DNA of 11,469 nt from an uncultured Alphaproteobacteria bacterium (GTDB lineage Bacteria > Pseudomonadota > Alphaproteobacteria > Caulobacterales > Parvularculaceae): assembly GCA_938003575.1 (NCBI GenBank), contig CALKYG010000078.1, forward strand, positions 1 to 11,469, given 5' to 3'. How positions within the stretch are numbered: the stretch's first letter is position 1; each line of letters begins with the position of its first letter. Below are positions 1 to 7,957 of this stretch, one piece after another. The notes under the pieces were generated by a model, which worked only from the letters and a program-made list of their open reading frames with translations, was not told where the DNA came from and ran no database searches. The position numbers and the translations under genes are program-made.

Positions 1-3000
1 AGGAGCAGCCGGTATTCGCGCCGCAGCTGTCGCATCTGAGGCAGGCGCCGGTCCGCACCAGAGTGAACTGCCCGCATTCGGTGCAGGCGTCTCCCTCATA
101 CCCTTTCGCCCGGGCCTGCCTCTCCCGGCCGGCCGGCGCGGCGAGGCTTCCCGGCGGCGCCTTCCTGTTGACCGCCTCGGCGAGACGCGCGACCTGCGCC
201 TCGATTTCCGGGGGCGTCGCCGCCGCCCGGCCTTCGATCGTGTCGGGTTTTCTCAGGCGGTCGAAATCGCCGCCCCGAAGCACGACGAGATTGTCGCTGA
301 CGGTGGAGCGCGAAAATCCCTTGGAGATGAGACGGGAGGCTTCTTCCTGGGCCTTCTCGCGCGAGACCCCTTTGCCGATCGCGTCAACCGCCGATTCCTG
401 CGGATCGACATGCGCAAGATCGGTGCGGCCGAGATAGGAAATCGCAAGCTCGCGGAAAATATAGTCGAGGATCGACGTTGCGTGTTTGATCTGGTCGTTG
501 CCTTCGACAGGGCCCGACGGGTCGAAGCGGGTGAACACGTAGGCGTCTACAAATTCCTCAAGCGGCACGCCGTATTGAAGTCCGAGCGAGACGGCTATTG
601 CGAAATTGTTCATCAGACTGCGGAAGGCGGCGCCTTCCTTGTGCATGTCGATGAACACCTCGCCGATCTCGCCGTCGTCGAATTCGCCCGTATGGACATA
701 GACCTTGTGGCCGCCGACGATCGCCTTCTGGATATAGCCCTTGCGGCGATCAGGCAGGCGGCGGCGTCCCGGCGTTCTCTCAATGATCCGTTCGACGATG
801 CGTTCTGCGACAATTCGGGATTTCTCCGCCGCCGGCGCTTCGGCGAGCGCCGCCGCGAGATCGTCCTCCTCTTCGTCTTCGGCCGAAAGGAGGGCGGAAG
901 CGAGCGGCTGCGACAGCTTCGAGCCGTCGCGGTAAAGCGCGATCGACTTGAGGCCGAGGTCGTAGGCCTTGAGATAGGTCGCAGCGCAATCGCTGATAGT
1001 GGCCCGATTTGGCAGGTTGACGGTCTTCGAAATGCCGCCCGACACGAAGGGCTGCGCGGCCGCCATCATTTCAAGATGCGCATCGATGGAGAGCGAACGC
1101 TCGCCAATGCGGCCGCACGGCGTCGCACAGTCGAAAACGGCGTAGTGCTCGAGCTTCAGGTGCGGCGCTCCCTCAATGGTCATTGCGCCGCAACAATAGA
1201 GATTGGCTGTGTGAATATCCTCGTCCGAGAAACCAAGGTCGCGCAGAACCTGATAGCCGGAATGGTCCATCTGTTCTTCGGTGAAGCCGAGAATGTGGCG
1301 GCAGAAATCCTCACCGAGCGCCGACGGCGTGAAGGCGAATGTAAGATCGAAGGCGAGCTTCAACCGCTCCTCAAGCGCCTTCAAATGCTTGTCGGAAAAG
1401 CCTTCCTCGCGCAGCGCTTCCGGGAAGACGCCCGGCGCTCCGTCGATCGTTCCGCGGCCGACGACGTAATCGACAATGTCCCTGATTTCACGCTCTTCAT
1501 AGCCGAGCGCGGCGAGCGCCGCGGGAACGGAGCGGTTGATGATCTTGATCTGGCCGCCGCCGGCGAGCTTCTTGAACTTGACGAGCGCGTAATCGGGCTC
1601 GATGCCGGTCGTGTCGCAATCCATGACGAGCCCGATCGTTCCGGTCGGCGCGATTGCGGACACCTGCGCATTGCGAAAGCCGTTGATGCCGCCAAGCTCA
1701 TAGGCCTCGTTCCAGATCGTTTGCGCCCGCTTGGCGAGCGCCGGCCAAGGGCATGCGGCGGCGTCAAATATGCGCGGCTCGCGTTTCAACCCCTCGAAAG
1801 CGCCGCCGCTCTTTGTTCCGACCGCCGCCCGTCGATGATTGCGGATGACGCGAAGCATCGACTCCCGGTTCCGGCGCCACTCGGGGAATGCGCCGATCGA
1901 ACCGGCCATTTCCGCAGACGCGCGATAGGCGGCGCCCGTCAGCAAGGATGTAACCGCCGCCCCGACGGCGCGCGCCGTCGCGCTGTCGTACGACACGCCC
2001 GACGCCATGAAGAGCGCGCCGAGATTGGCGTAGCCCAGGCCGAGCGTTCGATAGTCGAAGGATTTCCGGGCGATCGCCGCCGACGGAAATTGCGCCATCG
2101 CCACGGAAATCTCGAGGACGACCGTCCACAGCCTGCACGCATGTTCGAAACCGGCGACGTCGAAACCGTCATCGGTCTTGAACTTCAGAAGATTGACCGA
2201 TGCGAGATTGCACGCGGTGTCGTCGAGGAAGAGATATTCCGAACACGGATTGGACGCGCGAATTTCCCCGCCGGCCGGACAGGTGTGCCACGCGTTTGTC
2301 GTATCGTGAAACTGCAATCCGGGATCTGCGCAGCGCCAGGCGCTCTCGGCGATCAGATCCCAGAGTTTGCGGGCGCGCAGCGTCTTCGCCGTCGCGCCTG
2401 TCGAGCGGCTCGTCAGCGCCCAGTCGCCGTTCGCCGCCAGGGCGTCGAAATACGCGTCGGTCAAGCGCACGGAATTATTGGCGTTCTGGCCCGCTACGGT
2501 TCGATAGGCTTCCGAATCCCAGTCGAGATCATACCGCTCGACGACGAGCCCGCGCGCGCCGTTTCGCGCGAATTCAATGGCGCGGCGGATCGACGCCTCG
2601 GGAACGCCCGCACGTTTCGCCGTGCGCACCTCCTTCTTCAGCGCCTCGTTCAATCTCGGGTCGGTCCGGTCCTCGCCGTCGATCGCCCAGCAGGCCGCGA
2701 CGATTTTCGGCAGATGGCGCGCGAGGATGCGCGAACCCGTCACAAGAGCGGCGACTTTTTCTTCTTCGACCGCCTTCCAGCGGATGAAATCCTCGATGTC
2801 CGGGTGGTCGCCGTCGACAACGACCATCTTCGCCGCCCGGCGCGTCACGCCGCCCGATTTGACGGCGCCTGCGGCGGCGTCGCCGACTTTCAGGAAACTG
2901 ATAAGGCCGGAGCTTTTTCCGCCGCCCGACAATGGTTCTCCGGCGCCGCGCAGCGCGGAAAAATTGGCCCCGGCTCCCGAGCCGAACTTGAACAGCCTGG

Positions 3001-3664
3001 CCTCGCGCGCCCACAGATCCATGATGCCGTTTTCGCCGACGAGATTGTCTTCAACCGACTGGATGAAGCAAGCATGCGGTTGCGGGCGCTGATAGGCGTT
3101 GTCGGATTCGATCACGGCGTTGGTGTCAGGATCGACGTAATAATGGCCGTGGCTTTCGCCTTCGATGCCGTAGGCCCAGTGAAGCCCGGTATTGAACCAT
3201 TGCGGCGAGTTCGGCGCGCCGATCTGGCGCGCGAGCATCGCCGTCATTTCGTCGACGAAAATCCGCGCCTGATCGGCGCTGATGAAAAGTCCCGATTTCC
3301 AACCCCAATAGCCCCACGCGCCGGCAAGCCGATCGAATACCTGGCGCGCGCTCGTCTCCGGGCCGTAGCGCTTGTCGGCTGGAAGCTTGGCGAGCGCGGC
3401 GACATCGGGCATCGACCGTTGGAGAAATTCGGGAACGCCTTTTTCCGGGATGCGCCGCGTCGCAGCGGGGACCCCGCTCTTGCGGAAATATTTCTGCGCG
3501 AGGATATCGACCGCGGTCTGGCTCCAGTCCGCGGGCGCTTCGACATCGCGCGCTTCGTGCAACACGTCGCCGTTCGCAGCGCGAATTTCACTGTCGGTCG
3601 TGCGGAACCTGATCCCCGCATAGGGGCCGCCCTTTTCCGTCGAGTATCGGCGTTCAAACCGCAT
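1..3664 (-). CDS. nrdJ: Adenosylcobalamin-dependent (class II) ribonucleotide reductase, stop codon off the window edge
   Basis: Reduces ribonucleotides to deoxyribonucleotides in the cytoplasm, using adenosylcobalamin to generate the active-site thiyl radical. From ATG at 3664 there are 1221 uninterrupted codons; the protein ends TGCS, the usual end of this family, and only the first base of the next codon (T, presumably the stop) is in the window. Seen in order: C199 in HACFI and C485 in [10 protein letters not shown], matching the active-site redox pair; C474 in NPCSE, the thiyl radical position, with E476; the phosphate-binding loop APTGTIG at 672-678; a TSCPD-type domain at about 970-1080; and a C-terminal cysteine cluster (C1194, C1197, C1208, C1211, C1214, C1220) that can bind zinc or pass electrons from thioredoxin. 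I see no N-terminal ATP-cone. Roles of residues are from family knowledge. The gene stands alone, divergent from the NDUFA12 operon, with a likely promoter at 3695-3723. The Shine-Dalgarno sequence is weak (AGGCAGG just before ATG). Confidence 0.97.
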   Translation of the reverse strand, partial: MRFERRYSTEKGGPYAGIRFRTTDSEIRAANGDVLHEARDVEAPADWSQTAVDILAQKYFRKSGVPAATRRIPEKGVPEFLQRSMPDVAALAKLPADKRYGPETSARQVFDRLAGAWGYWGWKSGLFISADQARIFVDEMTAMLARQIGAPNSPQWFNTGLHWAYGIEGESHGHYYVDPDTNAVIESDNAYQRPQPHACFIQSVEDNLVGENGIMDLWAREARLFKFGSGAGANFSALRGAGEPLSGGGKSSGLISFLKVGDAAAGAVKSGGVTRRAAKMVVVDGDHPDIEDFIRWKAVEEEKVAALVTGSRILARHLPKIVAACWAIDGEDRTDPRLNEALKKEVRTAKRAGVPEASIRRAIEFARNGARGLVVERYDLDWDSEAYRTVAGQNANNSVRLTDAYFDALAANGDWALTSRSTGATAKTLRARKLWDLIAESAWRCADPGLQFHDTTNAWHTCPAGGEIRASNPCSEYLFLDDTACNLASVNLLKFKTDDGFDVAGFEHACRLWTVVLEISVAMAQFPSAAIARKSFDYRTLGLGYANLGALFMASGVSYDSATARAVGAAVTSLLTGAAYRASAEMAGSIGAFPEWRRNRESMLRVIRNHRRAAVGTKSGGAFEGLKREPRIFDAAACPWPALAKRAQTIWNEAYELGGINGFRNAQVSAIAPTGTIGLVMDCDTTGIEPDYALVKFKKLAGGGQIKIINRSVPAALAALGYEEREIRDIVDYVVGRGTIDGAPGVFPEALREEGFSDKHLKALEERLKLAFDLTFAFTPSALGEDFCRHILGFTEEQMDHSGYQVLRDLGFSDEDIHTANLYCCGAMTIEGAPHLKLEHYAVFDCATPCGRIGERSLSIDAHLEMMAAAQPFVSGGISKTVNLPNRATISDCAATYLKAYDLGLKSIALYRDGSKLSQPLASALLSAEDEEEDDLAAALAEAPAAEKSRIVAERIVERIIERTPGRRRLPDRRKGYIQKAIVGGHKVYVHTGEFDDGEIGEVFIDMHKEGAAFRSLMNNFAIAVSLGLQYGVPLEEFVDAYVFTRFDPSGPVEGNDQIKHATSILDYIFRELAISYLGRTDLAHVDPQESAVDAIGKGVSREKAQEEASRLISKGFSRSTVSDNLVVLRGGDFDRLRKPDTIEGRAAATPPEIEAQVARLAEAVNRKAPPGSLAAPAGRERQARAKGYEGDACTECGQFTLVRTGACLRCDSCGANTGCS

Positions 3665-3694
3665 GGCCTGCCTGGATCCCTGGTCAGTCCCGTC

Positions 3695-3723
3695 ATTCTA
3701 GCGGGCGAGAACTCTCTTCACAA
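3695..3723 (-). promoter_or_regulatory. Probable sigma70-type promoter of nrdJ
   Basis: On the minus strand, TTGTGA (3723-3718) and TAGAAT (3700-3695) are separated by exactly 17 bases. They match the bacterial consensus at 4 of 6 and 5 of 6 positions. Transcription would start near 3688, giving a leader of about 25 bases before the nrdJ ATG at 3664, too short to contain a riboswitch. The spacer itself contains the small inverted repeat GAGA-AC-TCTC (3707-3716), which could be a regulator site or chance. This is a prediction from sequence only. Confidence 0.5.
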
Positions 3724-3732
3724 TGTTTTCAG

Positions 3733-3764
3733 TTCGACGCAAGGCGTAGAAAATCTTTTAAGAT
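3733..3764. repeat. Two adjacent inverted repeats upstream of the nrdJ promoter
   Basis: The first is TTCGACGC / GCGTAGAA (3733-3740 and 3744-3751) around a 3-base centre; 7 of 8 positions pair. The second is ATCTT / AAGAT (3753-3757 and 3760-3764), a perfect 5-base repeat around TT. They begin about 10 bases upstream of the nrdJ -35 element, where operators or activator sites often lie. Neither resembles the NrdR box closely, so no regulator is assigned. Confidence 0.4.
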
Positions 3765-3928
3765 CATGGGCTTATTGGTCCGCTATGGTTTATCGGCCAA
3801 TCGCCGCGGGCGCCCCGAAGCGGCGCACACGAGCGTCGGTGGACGCCAGAAGCGGCCTGCGCCATATTCCGGCCGATTCAGACGGGTTTTCTCGCCGCAG
3901 ACAAAGACAGGACTGGCTCAGAGCGCAC

Positions 3929-4324
3929 ATGCTGACGCAATTATTCGCCTGGTGGGATTCAACAACATACGGCACCTCGTTCACCTTGTGGCGCAGGGGC
4001 GCGCGTATGGTCGGGACCGACGGACAGGGGAACCGGTATTTCGAGGAAAAAAATCCAAGCGGTCCCGACGGCCGGAAGCGCCGCTGGGTCATTTACCACG
4101 GGATTGCGGAAGGCTCGCGCGTGCCGTCCGATTGGCACGGATGGCTGCATCACACGTTTGACGAGCCCCCGACCGTCGCGCCGCTGCGCCGCCAGTCTTT
4201 TGAGAAAGATCATATGCCGAACATGACCGGCACTCCGCTCGCCTATCACCCGCCGGGCAGTCTGTCTCATGCCGGCGGTCCGGCGGCGATGCGCGACTAC
4301 GAGGCGTGGACGCCGGAGCATTAG
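3929..4324 (+). CDS. NDUFA12-family protein (17.2 kDa complex I accessory subunit homologue)
   Basis: A 131-residue protein of the NDUFA12 family, an accessory subunit of respiratory NADH:ubiquinone oxidoreductase that alphaproteobacteria share with mitochondria. It is expected on the cytoplasmic side of the inner membrane, at the junction of the peripheral and membrane arms. Family signatures: the N-terminal TLWRRG (19-24), VGTDGQGNRYFE (28-39), RRWVIYHG (51-58), the VPSDWHGWLH block (65-74) and the C-terminal PNMTGTPLAYHPPGS (97-111). ATG at 3929 is chosen because the family starts just before the FAWWD-like segment; the same frame is open far upstream, but those residues look unlike any protein N-terminus. 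No strong Shine-Dalgarno is seen. It is the first gene of an operon, 11 bases before mlaD. As usual in this class, it lies away from any nuo cluster visible here. Confidence 0.93.
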   Translation: MLTQLFAWWDSTTYGTSFTLWRRGARMVGTDGQGNRYFEEKNPSGPDGRKRRWVIYHGIAEGSRVPSDWHGWLHHTFDEPPTVAPLRRQSFEKDHMPNMTGTPLAYHPPGSLSHAGGPAAMRDYEAWTPEH

Positions 4325-4335
4325 GGAAAAGTTCG

Positions 4336-4839
4336 ATGTCAAAAGGGCAATTGTTTGAATCGATCTTCGGCGTGCTGGTGCTTGCGGTCGCTGCGGCGTT
4401 CCTCGCCTATGCGTATCAGATGAGCGGCCGCGCGCTGACGTCAAGAACCTATACGCTCGGCGCGGTCTTCGGGCGGATCGACGGCGTGACGCCCGGCTCC
4501 GAAGTCCGCATCTCCGGCGTCAAGGTCGGCGCGGTTTCAGACAGCGCGCTCGATCCGACGACATTTGAAGCGCGCGTCAAGTTGTCCGTGGCGCGCGACG
4601 TCAAGATTCCGGAGGATTCCATCGCCAAGGTCGTCTCCGATGGGCTCCTCGGCGGCGCGCATGTGTCGATCGAACCCGGCGGAAGCGACGTGATGCTCGC
4701 CGAAGGCGACACGATCGCGATCACGCAGGGATCGGTCGATCTGCTCAATCTCGCGGTTCAGGCGTTTACGAATTCCCAGAAGGGCGGTAACGCCGAGGGC
4801 GCGCAAGAAGCGACCGATCCGTCAGGAGAAAGCGAATGA
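4336..4839 (+). CDS. mlaD: MlaD-like MCE-domain lipid transport protein
   Basis: Periplasm-facing, substrate-binding component of the Mla ABC system, which moves phospholipids between inner and outer membrane to keep outer-membrane asymmetry. The protein has 167 residues: a short cytoplasmic start, one membrane helix (about 8-27), a single MCE domain (about 36-116) with ISGVKVG (59-65) and DGLLGGAHVSIEPGG (102-116), then a hydrophobic helix VDLLNLAVQAF (134-144) like the one that assembles the MlaD hexamer pore, and a charged tail. ATG at 4336 is preferred over one at 4306 because AGGGA (4323-4327) lies 8 bases before it and the earlier start would overlap the NDUFA12 gene. Its stop overlaps the next start by four bases (ATGA), suggesting translational coupling. 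The partners mlaE, mlaF, mlaC and mlaB are not in the window. Confidence 0.92.
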   Translation: MSKGQLFESIFGVLVLAVAAAFLAYAYQMSGRALTSRTYTLGAVFGRIDGVTPGSEVRISGVKVGAVSDSALDPTTFEARVKLSVARDVKIPEDSIAKVVSDGLLGGAHVSIEPGGSDVMLAEGDTIAITQGSVDLLNLAVQAFTNSQKGGNAEGAQEATDPSGESE

Positions 4840-5408
4840 AGCGCGTTGCGTACCTCGCCGCTGCGCTGGCGCTCCTTGCAGGCGCCCAGGCGCAACAGGC
4901 TGATCCCGCCCTGGATGACCTTTCCGTTCCCGAGCCGGGGCCGAGCGAGCTCGACATTCTTTCCGAAGGCGCACAGACCGATTTTCCAGATATCGACGCC
5001 GTAAAGGTGCGAAAGCCGGTTTCAGTCACCTTGCGCGCGCTCGACAAGATTACGGCCAAATACAAGGATCTTGAAATCGGCATCGGCGAGACTGCGAAGT
5101 TTGGCGCGCTGGAGCTTACGCCGAGATATTGCGACAAACGCCCCCCCGAGGAATTTCCAGAGACGACGGCTTTCGTTGAAATTGTCGATAAAAGCGCAAA
5201 GCCGCGGTCGGCCGTCAAGGACGCAGGGTCAAGACCGAACGGGGTAAGCGGCGAAGATTCGCCAGCTCCGGATGCTGAGCGCGCCCTGCCGGCGGGCATG
5301 ATTTTCAGCGGCTGGATGTTCAAGTCCAGCCCGGCGCTCAACGGCGTCGAACACCCTGTCTATGATGTTTGGGTGATCGACTGCAAAACGGTCAATGTCG
5401 ACAACTGA
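4836..5408 (+). CDS. DUF2155 family secreted protein
   Basis: A 190-residue protein of unknown function, found mainly in alphaproteobacteria. A clear signal peptide (KR, then hydrophobic residues to about 17) ends in AQA-QQ near residue 19/20, so it should be periplasmic. The DUF2155 core follows: KVRKPVSVTLRALDKITA (57-74), the ELTPRYC block ending at C99, TAFVEIVD (111-118), and the SGWMFKSSPALNGVEHPVYDVWVIDC segment ending at C183. C99 and C183 are the only cysteines and could form a disulfide (inference). Between TAFVEIVD and SGWMF lies a low-complexity stretch of about 30 residues (119-150, rich in S, P, A, K, D), longer than I expect in the family. The start ATG overlaps the mlaD stop by four bases. 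The 3' end overlaps aat, on the other strand, by 49 bases. Confidence 0.9.
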   Translation: MKRVAYLAAALALLAGAQAQQADPALDDLSVPEPGPSELDILSEGAQTDFPDIDAVKVRKPVSVTLRALDKITAKYKDLEIGIGETAKFGALELTPRYCDKRPPEEFPETTAFVEIVDKSAKPRSAVKDAGSRPNGVSGEDSPAPDAERALPAGMIFSGWMFKSSPALNGVEHPVYDVWVIDCKTVNVDN

Positions 5409-6025
5409 GCCGGCGCCGCGTGAAAGTCAGCGCTCTTATTCAAAAGGCGCTCAAGCGCGGCTTGATAGTCCGTATCCGAACATTCCTCGACGCCGAATTG
5501 CGCGAGATGCGGCGTGTGGAACTGCGTGTCGAGAAGCTCAAATCCGGTAAGTTTAAGGCGCGCAATCAGATGCAGCATGGCGATCTTGCTGGCGTCTCGC
5601 TCTGTTGAGAACATGCTCTCGCCGCAAAAGACGGCGCCGATTGCAACGCCGTAAAGGCCGCCGACAAGCCTTCCGTCGCGCCAGCATTCGACTGAATGCG
5701 CAAATCCCGCCGCATGAAGCTCAAGATAGACGTCTTCAATCGCGCTGTTGATCCATGTGTCGTCCCGTCCCTCGGCTGATTGGGCGCAGGCGGCGATCAC
5801 CTCCGCGAAGCTCGAATCGACCTTCACATCCAGAGGCCGGCTTTTCAGCGTTCGAAGCAGCCGTCTCGGCGCACGCGCTTTCTCGAGACGGAGAACGCCC
5901 CGCACCTCGGGGAGAACCCAGACGACGCCGTCGTCGCGGCGCGATCGCGCCATCGGAAAATAGCCGAGCGTGTAGGCTTTCAGGAGTTCGTCTGGATCGA
6001 TCCGGTTAGACGCGTCGCGCGGCAT
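5360..6025 (-). CDS. aat: Leucyl/phenylalanyl-tRNA--protein transferase
   Basis: Cytoplasmic enzyme that moves leucine or phenylalanine from aminoacyl-tRNA to the N-terminus of proteins beginning with Arg or Lys, marking them for ClpS/ClpAP degradation. The 221 residues carry the family blocks in order: GYFPM (21-25), the WVLPEVRGVL strand (36-45), WINSAIEDVYLELH (91-104), HSVECW (110-115), GGLYGVAIGAVFCGESMFS (122-140) and DTQFHTPHLAQFG (166-178). Length is normal. The last 15 codons lie inside the 3' end of the DUF2155 gene on the opposite strand; they follow the conserved domain and look poorly conserved. It is the last gene of the aroQ-accB-accC-aat run, starting 39 bases after accC. The ATG at 6025 has no clear Shine-Dalgarno sequence; a nearby upstream ATG is out of frame. 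Confidence 0.95.
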   Translation of the reverse strand: MPRDASNRIDPDELLKAYTLGYFPMARSRRDDGVVWVLPEVRGVLRLEKARAPRRLLRTLKSRPLDVKVDSSFAEVIAACAQSAEGRDDTWINSAIEDVYLELHAAGFAHSVECWRDGRLVGGLYGVAIGAVFCGESMFSTERDASKIAMLHLIARLKLTGFELLDTQFHTPHLAQFGVEECSDTDYQAALERLLNKSADFHAAPAQLSTLTVLQSITQTS

Positions 6026-6064
6026 TGGGGAAATATCGTGCGCGCCGTCCGCATGCGCAAGCGA

Positions 6065-7420
6065 TCAGTCGTCGGTTCTATGGTCCTGAGCCAGCCATTC
6101 CTCCAGCCAGTGGATATGATAGTCGCCGCGCTGGAACTCCGGCTGTTCGATCAGGTCCTTGAAAAGCGGAATTGTCGTCTCAACCCCCACAAGCTGCATC
6201 TCGTCGAGACAGCGGCGAAGGCGCTTTATGCAGGTGTCGCGGTCGTCGGCGAAGACGATCAGCTTTCCGACCATGGAGTCGTAATAAGGCGGAATTCGGT
6301 ATCCTGAATAGATGGCGCTGTCGAACCGAACGCCCGGTCCGCCGGGCGCATGAAAATAGGAAATCTCGCCCGGAGAGGGGCGGAAGGTCTTCGGGTTTTC
6401 TGCGTTGATGCGGCACTCGATCGCATGCCCGCGGAAAACGACATCTTCCTGTCGGAATGAAAGCGGCAATCCGGCGGCGACGCGGATCTGCTCGCGCACA
6501 AGATCAATGCGCGTCACCTGTTCGGTGATCGGATGTTCGACCTGAAGGCGCGTGTTCATCTCAATGAAGTAGAAACGCCCGTTCTCATATAAAAACTCAA
6601 TGGTGCCGACGCCGAGATAGCCGAGCTTGGCGATCGCCGATCGCGCGATTTCGCCGATTTCCTCCCGCTCCTTTTGCGTCAGCGCGGGCGAGAGCGCCTC
6701 TTCCAGAACTTTCTGGTGGCGGCGCTGGAGCGAACAGTCGCGCTCGCCGAGCTGCACGACATTGCCGTGGCTGTCCGCGATGATCTGAATCTCGATATGG
6801 CGCGGCTGCTCAAGATATTTCTCAAGATAAACGGAATCGTCGCCGAACGCCGCCTTTGCTTCCGCCTTTGCCGTCGACAGCGCTTCCGACAGCGCGTCGG
6901 GCGTTTTTGCGACTTTCATGCCTCGTCCGCCGCCGCCGGCCGCCGCCTTCACCAGCACAGGGAACCCGATGTCTTCGGCCCATCTGCGCGCATCCTCGTA
7001 GGAGGCGATCGACCCCTTGCTTCCGGGAACCAGCGGTATGCCGGCGCCGCCCGCAGCGACTTTGGCGGAGATCTTGTCGCCCATCATCCTGATATGGTCG
7101 GCGTTTGGACCGATAAAGGTGATGTTGTGCGCGGCGATGATTTCAGCAAAACGCGCGTTCTCTGAAAGGAACCCGTATCCCGGGTGAATCGCATCAGCGT
7201 TCGTGATCTCGGCGGCCGAAATGATCGCCGGTATGTTCAGATAACTGTCTTTCGGCGGCGGCGGCCCGATGCAGACGCTCTCGTCGGCGAGCTTCACATG
7301 CAGCGCGTTTGCGTCGGCGGTCGAATGAACGGCGACCGTTGAAATGCCGAGTTCCTTGCATGCGCGATGAACGCGAAGTGCGATCTCGCCGCGATTGGCT
7401 ATGAGCACCTTATTGAACAT
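6065..7420 (-). CDS. accC: Acetyl-CoA carboxylase, biotin carboxylase subunit
   Basis: ATP-grasp enzyme that carboxylates the biotin on AccB with bicarbonate, the first half-reaction of acetyl-CoA carboxylase and so of malonyl-CoA and fatty acid synthesis in the cytoplasm. 451 residues, full family length, starting MFNKVLIANRGEIALR as is typical. Visible catalytic features, with E. coli equivalents from family knowledge: K116, K158 (K159), the glycine-rich ATP loop AGGGGRGM (161-168), E275 and E287 for metal, N289 and R291 within EMNTRLQVEHP (287-297), E295 as the base, and R337 in ECRINAE. Nothing is missing. It starts 33 bases after accB and should be co-transcribed with it. The carboxyltransferase genes accA and accD are not in the window, as is normal for alphaproteobacteria. 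Confidence 0.98.
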   Translation of the reverse strand: MFNKVLIANRGEIALRVHRACKELGISTVAVHSTADANALHVKLADESVCIGPPPPKDSYLNIPAIISAAEITNADAIHPGYGFLSENARFAEIIAAHNITFIGPNADHIRMMGDKISAKVAAGGAGIPLVPGSKGSIASYEDARRWAEDIGFPVLVKAAAGGGGRGMKVAKTPDALSEALSTAKAEAKAAFGDDSVYLEKYLEQPRHIEIQIIADSHGNVVQLGERDCSLQRRHQKVLEEALSPALTQKEREEIGEIARSAIAKLGYLGVGTIEFLYENGRFYFIEMNTRLQVEHPITEQVTRIDLVREQIRVAAGLPLSFRQEDVVFRGHAIECRINAENPKTFRPSPGEISYFHAPGGPGVRFDSAIYSGYRIPPYYDSMVGKLIVFADDRDTCIKRLRRCLDEMQLVGVETTIPLFKDLIEQPEFQRGDYHIHWLEEWLAQDHRTDD

Positions 7421-7453
7421 TCACGGCTCTCGGCGGTTGTCGGGCAAGCGAGA

Positions 7454-7927
7454 TTATTCGATGACGGCAAGCGGCTCGCCGAATTCAACGGGCTGCGCGT
7501 CGCGAACGAGGATCTGGCGCACGACGCCCGCTTTCGGCGCTGCAATCGGATTCATGGTCTTCATCGCTTCGACAATCATCAGCGTCTGACCCTGCGCGAC
7601 CTTGTCGCCGGCCTTGACGAATGGGTCGGAGCCGGGCGAGGGCGAAAGATAGATCGTGCCCACCATTGGCGAGGTTACAGCGCCGGAGGGAGGCCCGTCG
7701 CCGGCGGGGGGTGAGGCGGGCGCTTCCGGCGGTCTCGTGGACGCAGGGGCGACGGCTCCGGCGGCCGGCGGCGCGGCGTAACCGACCGCCGCCGCGATTC
7801 CTCGGGCGACCCGCACTCTGAGGTCCGCCTTCTGGATTTCGATTTCAGTCAGCCCGGTCTGATCCAGGATCGCGGCGAGTTCACGGATCCAGGCGGCTTC
7901 GGCGGCGTTCGGTTTGTAAGAGCTCAT
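7454..7927 (-). CDS. accB: Acetyl-CoA carboxylase, biotin carboxyl carrier protein
   Basis: Carries the biotin that shuttles CO2 between AccC and the AccAD carboxyltransferase. 157 residues: an N-terminal helical part (about 8-45, [19 protein letters not shown]), a proline/alanine-rich flexible linker (about 51-84), and a C-terminal biotinyl domain (about 85-157). The biotinylation motif is EAMKTMN with K123 as the modified lysine; MVGTIYLSP (88-96) is the conserved first strand, including the 'thumb' region. ATG at 7927 follows a purine-rich AAGGGGA sequence by 11 bases, rather far for a strong ribosome site. It lies 30 bases after aroQ and 33 before accC, the usual alphaproteobacterial operon. 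Confidence 0.97.
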   Translation of the reverse strand: MSSYKPNAAEAAWIRELAAILDQTGLTEIEIQKADLRVRVARGIAAAVGYAAPPAAGAVAPASTRPPEAPASPPAGDGPPSGAVTSPMVGTIYLSPSPGSDPFVKAGDKVAQGQTLMIVEAMKTMNPIAAPKAGVVRQILVRDAQPVEFGEPLAVIE

Positions 7928-7957
7928 CTTACCGGGGGTCCCCTTTCGGCGGGTCTC

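Larger units (their letters stand above)
3665..3928. promoter_or_regulatory. Divergent intergenic region between nrdJ and the NDUFA12-mlaD operon
   Basis: This 264-base gap is the largest non-coding stretch of the window. The nrdJ-proximal part (about 3718-3765) is noticeably AT-rich against GC-rich surroundings and holds the likely nrdJ promoter and two inverted repeats, listed separately. The other half (about 3780-3928) is GC-rich and includes a 6-bp stem, CGCCGC at 3802-3807 against GCGGCG at 3820-3825, without a T-run. For the plus-strand operon only a weak sigma70-like pair is visible (TCGACG at 3734, TTTAAG at 3757, 17 bases apart), which I would not rely on. I see no tRNA, no B12 riboswitch and no small ORF with a convincing start. 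Confidence 0.6.

Noticed and set aside
3802..3825. GC-rich hairpin in the divergent gap as a terminator
   Set aside because: There is no T-run on either strand and no gene ends near it.
410..3928. Plus-strand open frame across nrdJ as a giant coding gene
   Set aside because: It is the codon-for-codon complement of a clear nrdJ. Only the last 131 codons, from 3929, look like a protein (NDUFA12).
3665..3928. Cobalamin riboswitch or NrdR box upstream of nrdJ
   Set aside because: No B12-box-like sequence was found, and the predicted leader is about 25 bases. No AT-rich repeat fits the NrdR consensus.
4306..4338. Earlier ATG (4306) as mlaD start
   Set aside because: It would overlap the NDUFA12 gene by 19 bases and add residues before the usual MlaD start. 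ATG 4336 has a good ribosome site.
6674..7165. Plus-strand open frames within accC (and similar ones in nrdJ, aat, thiG and the M48 gene)
   Set aside because: They lie opposite strongly conserved genes, lack ribosome sites and give arginine-rich products typical of GC-rich shadow frames.
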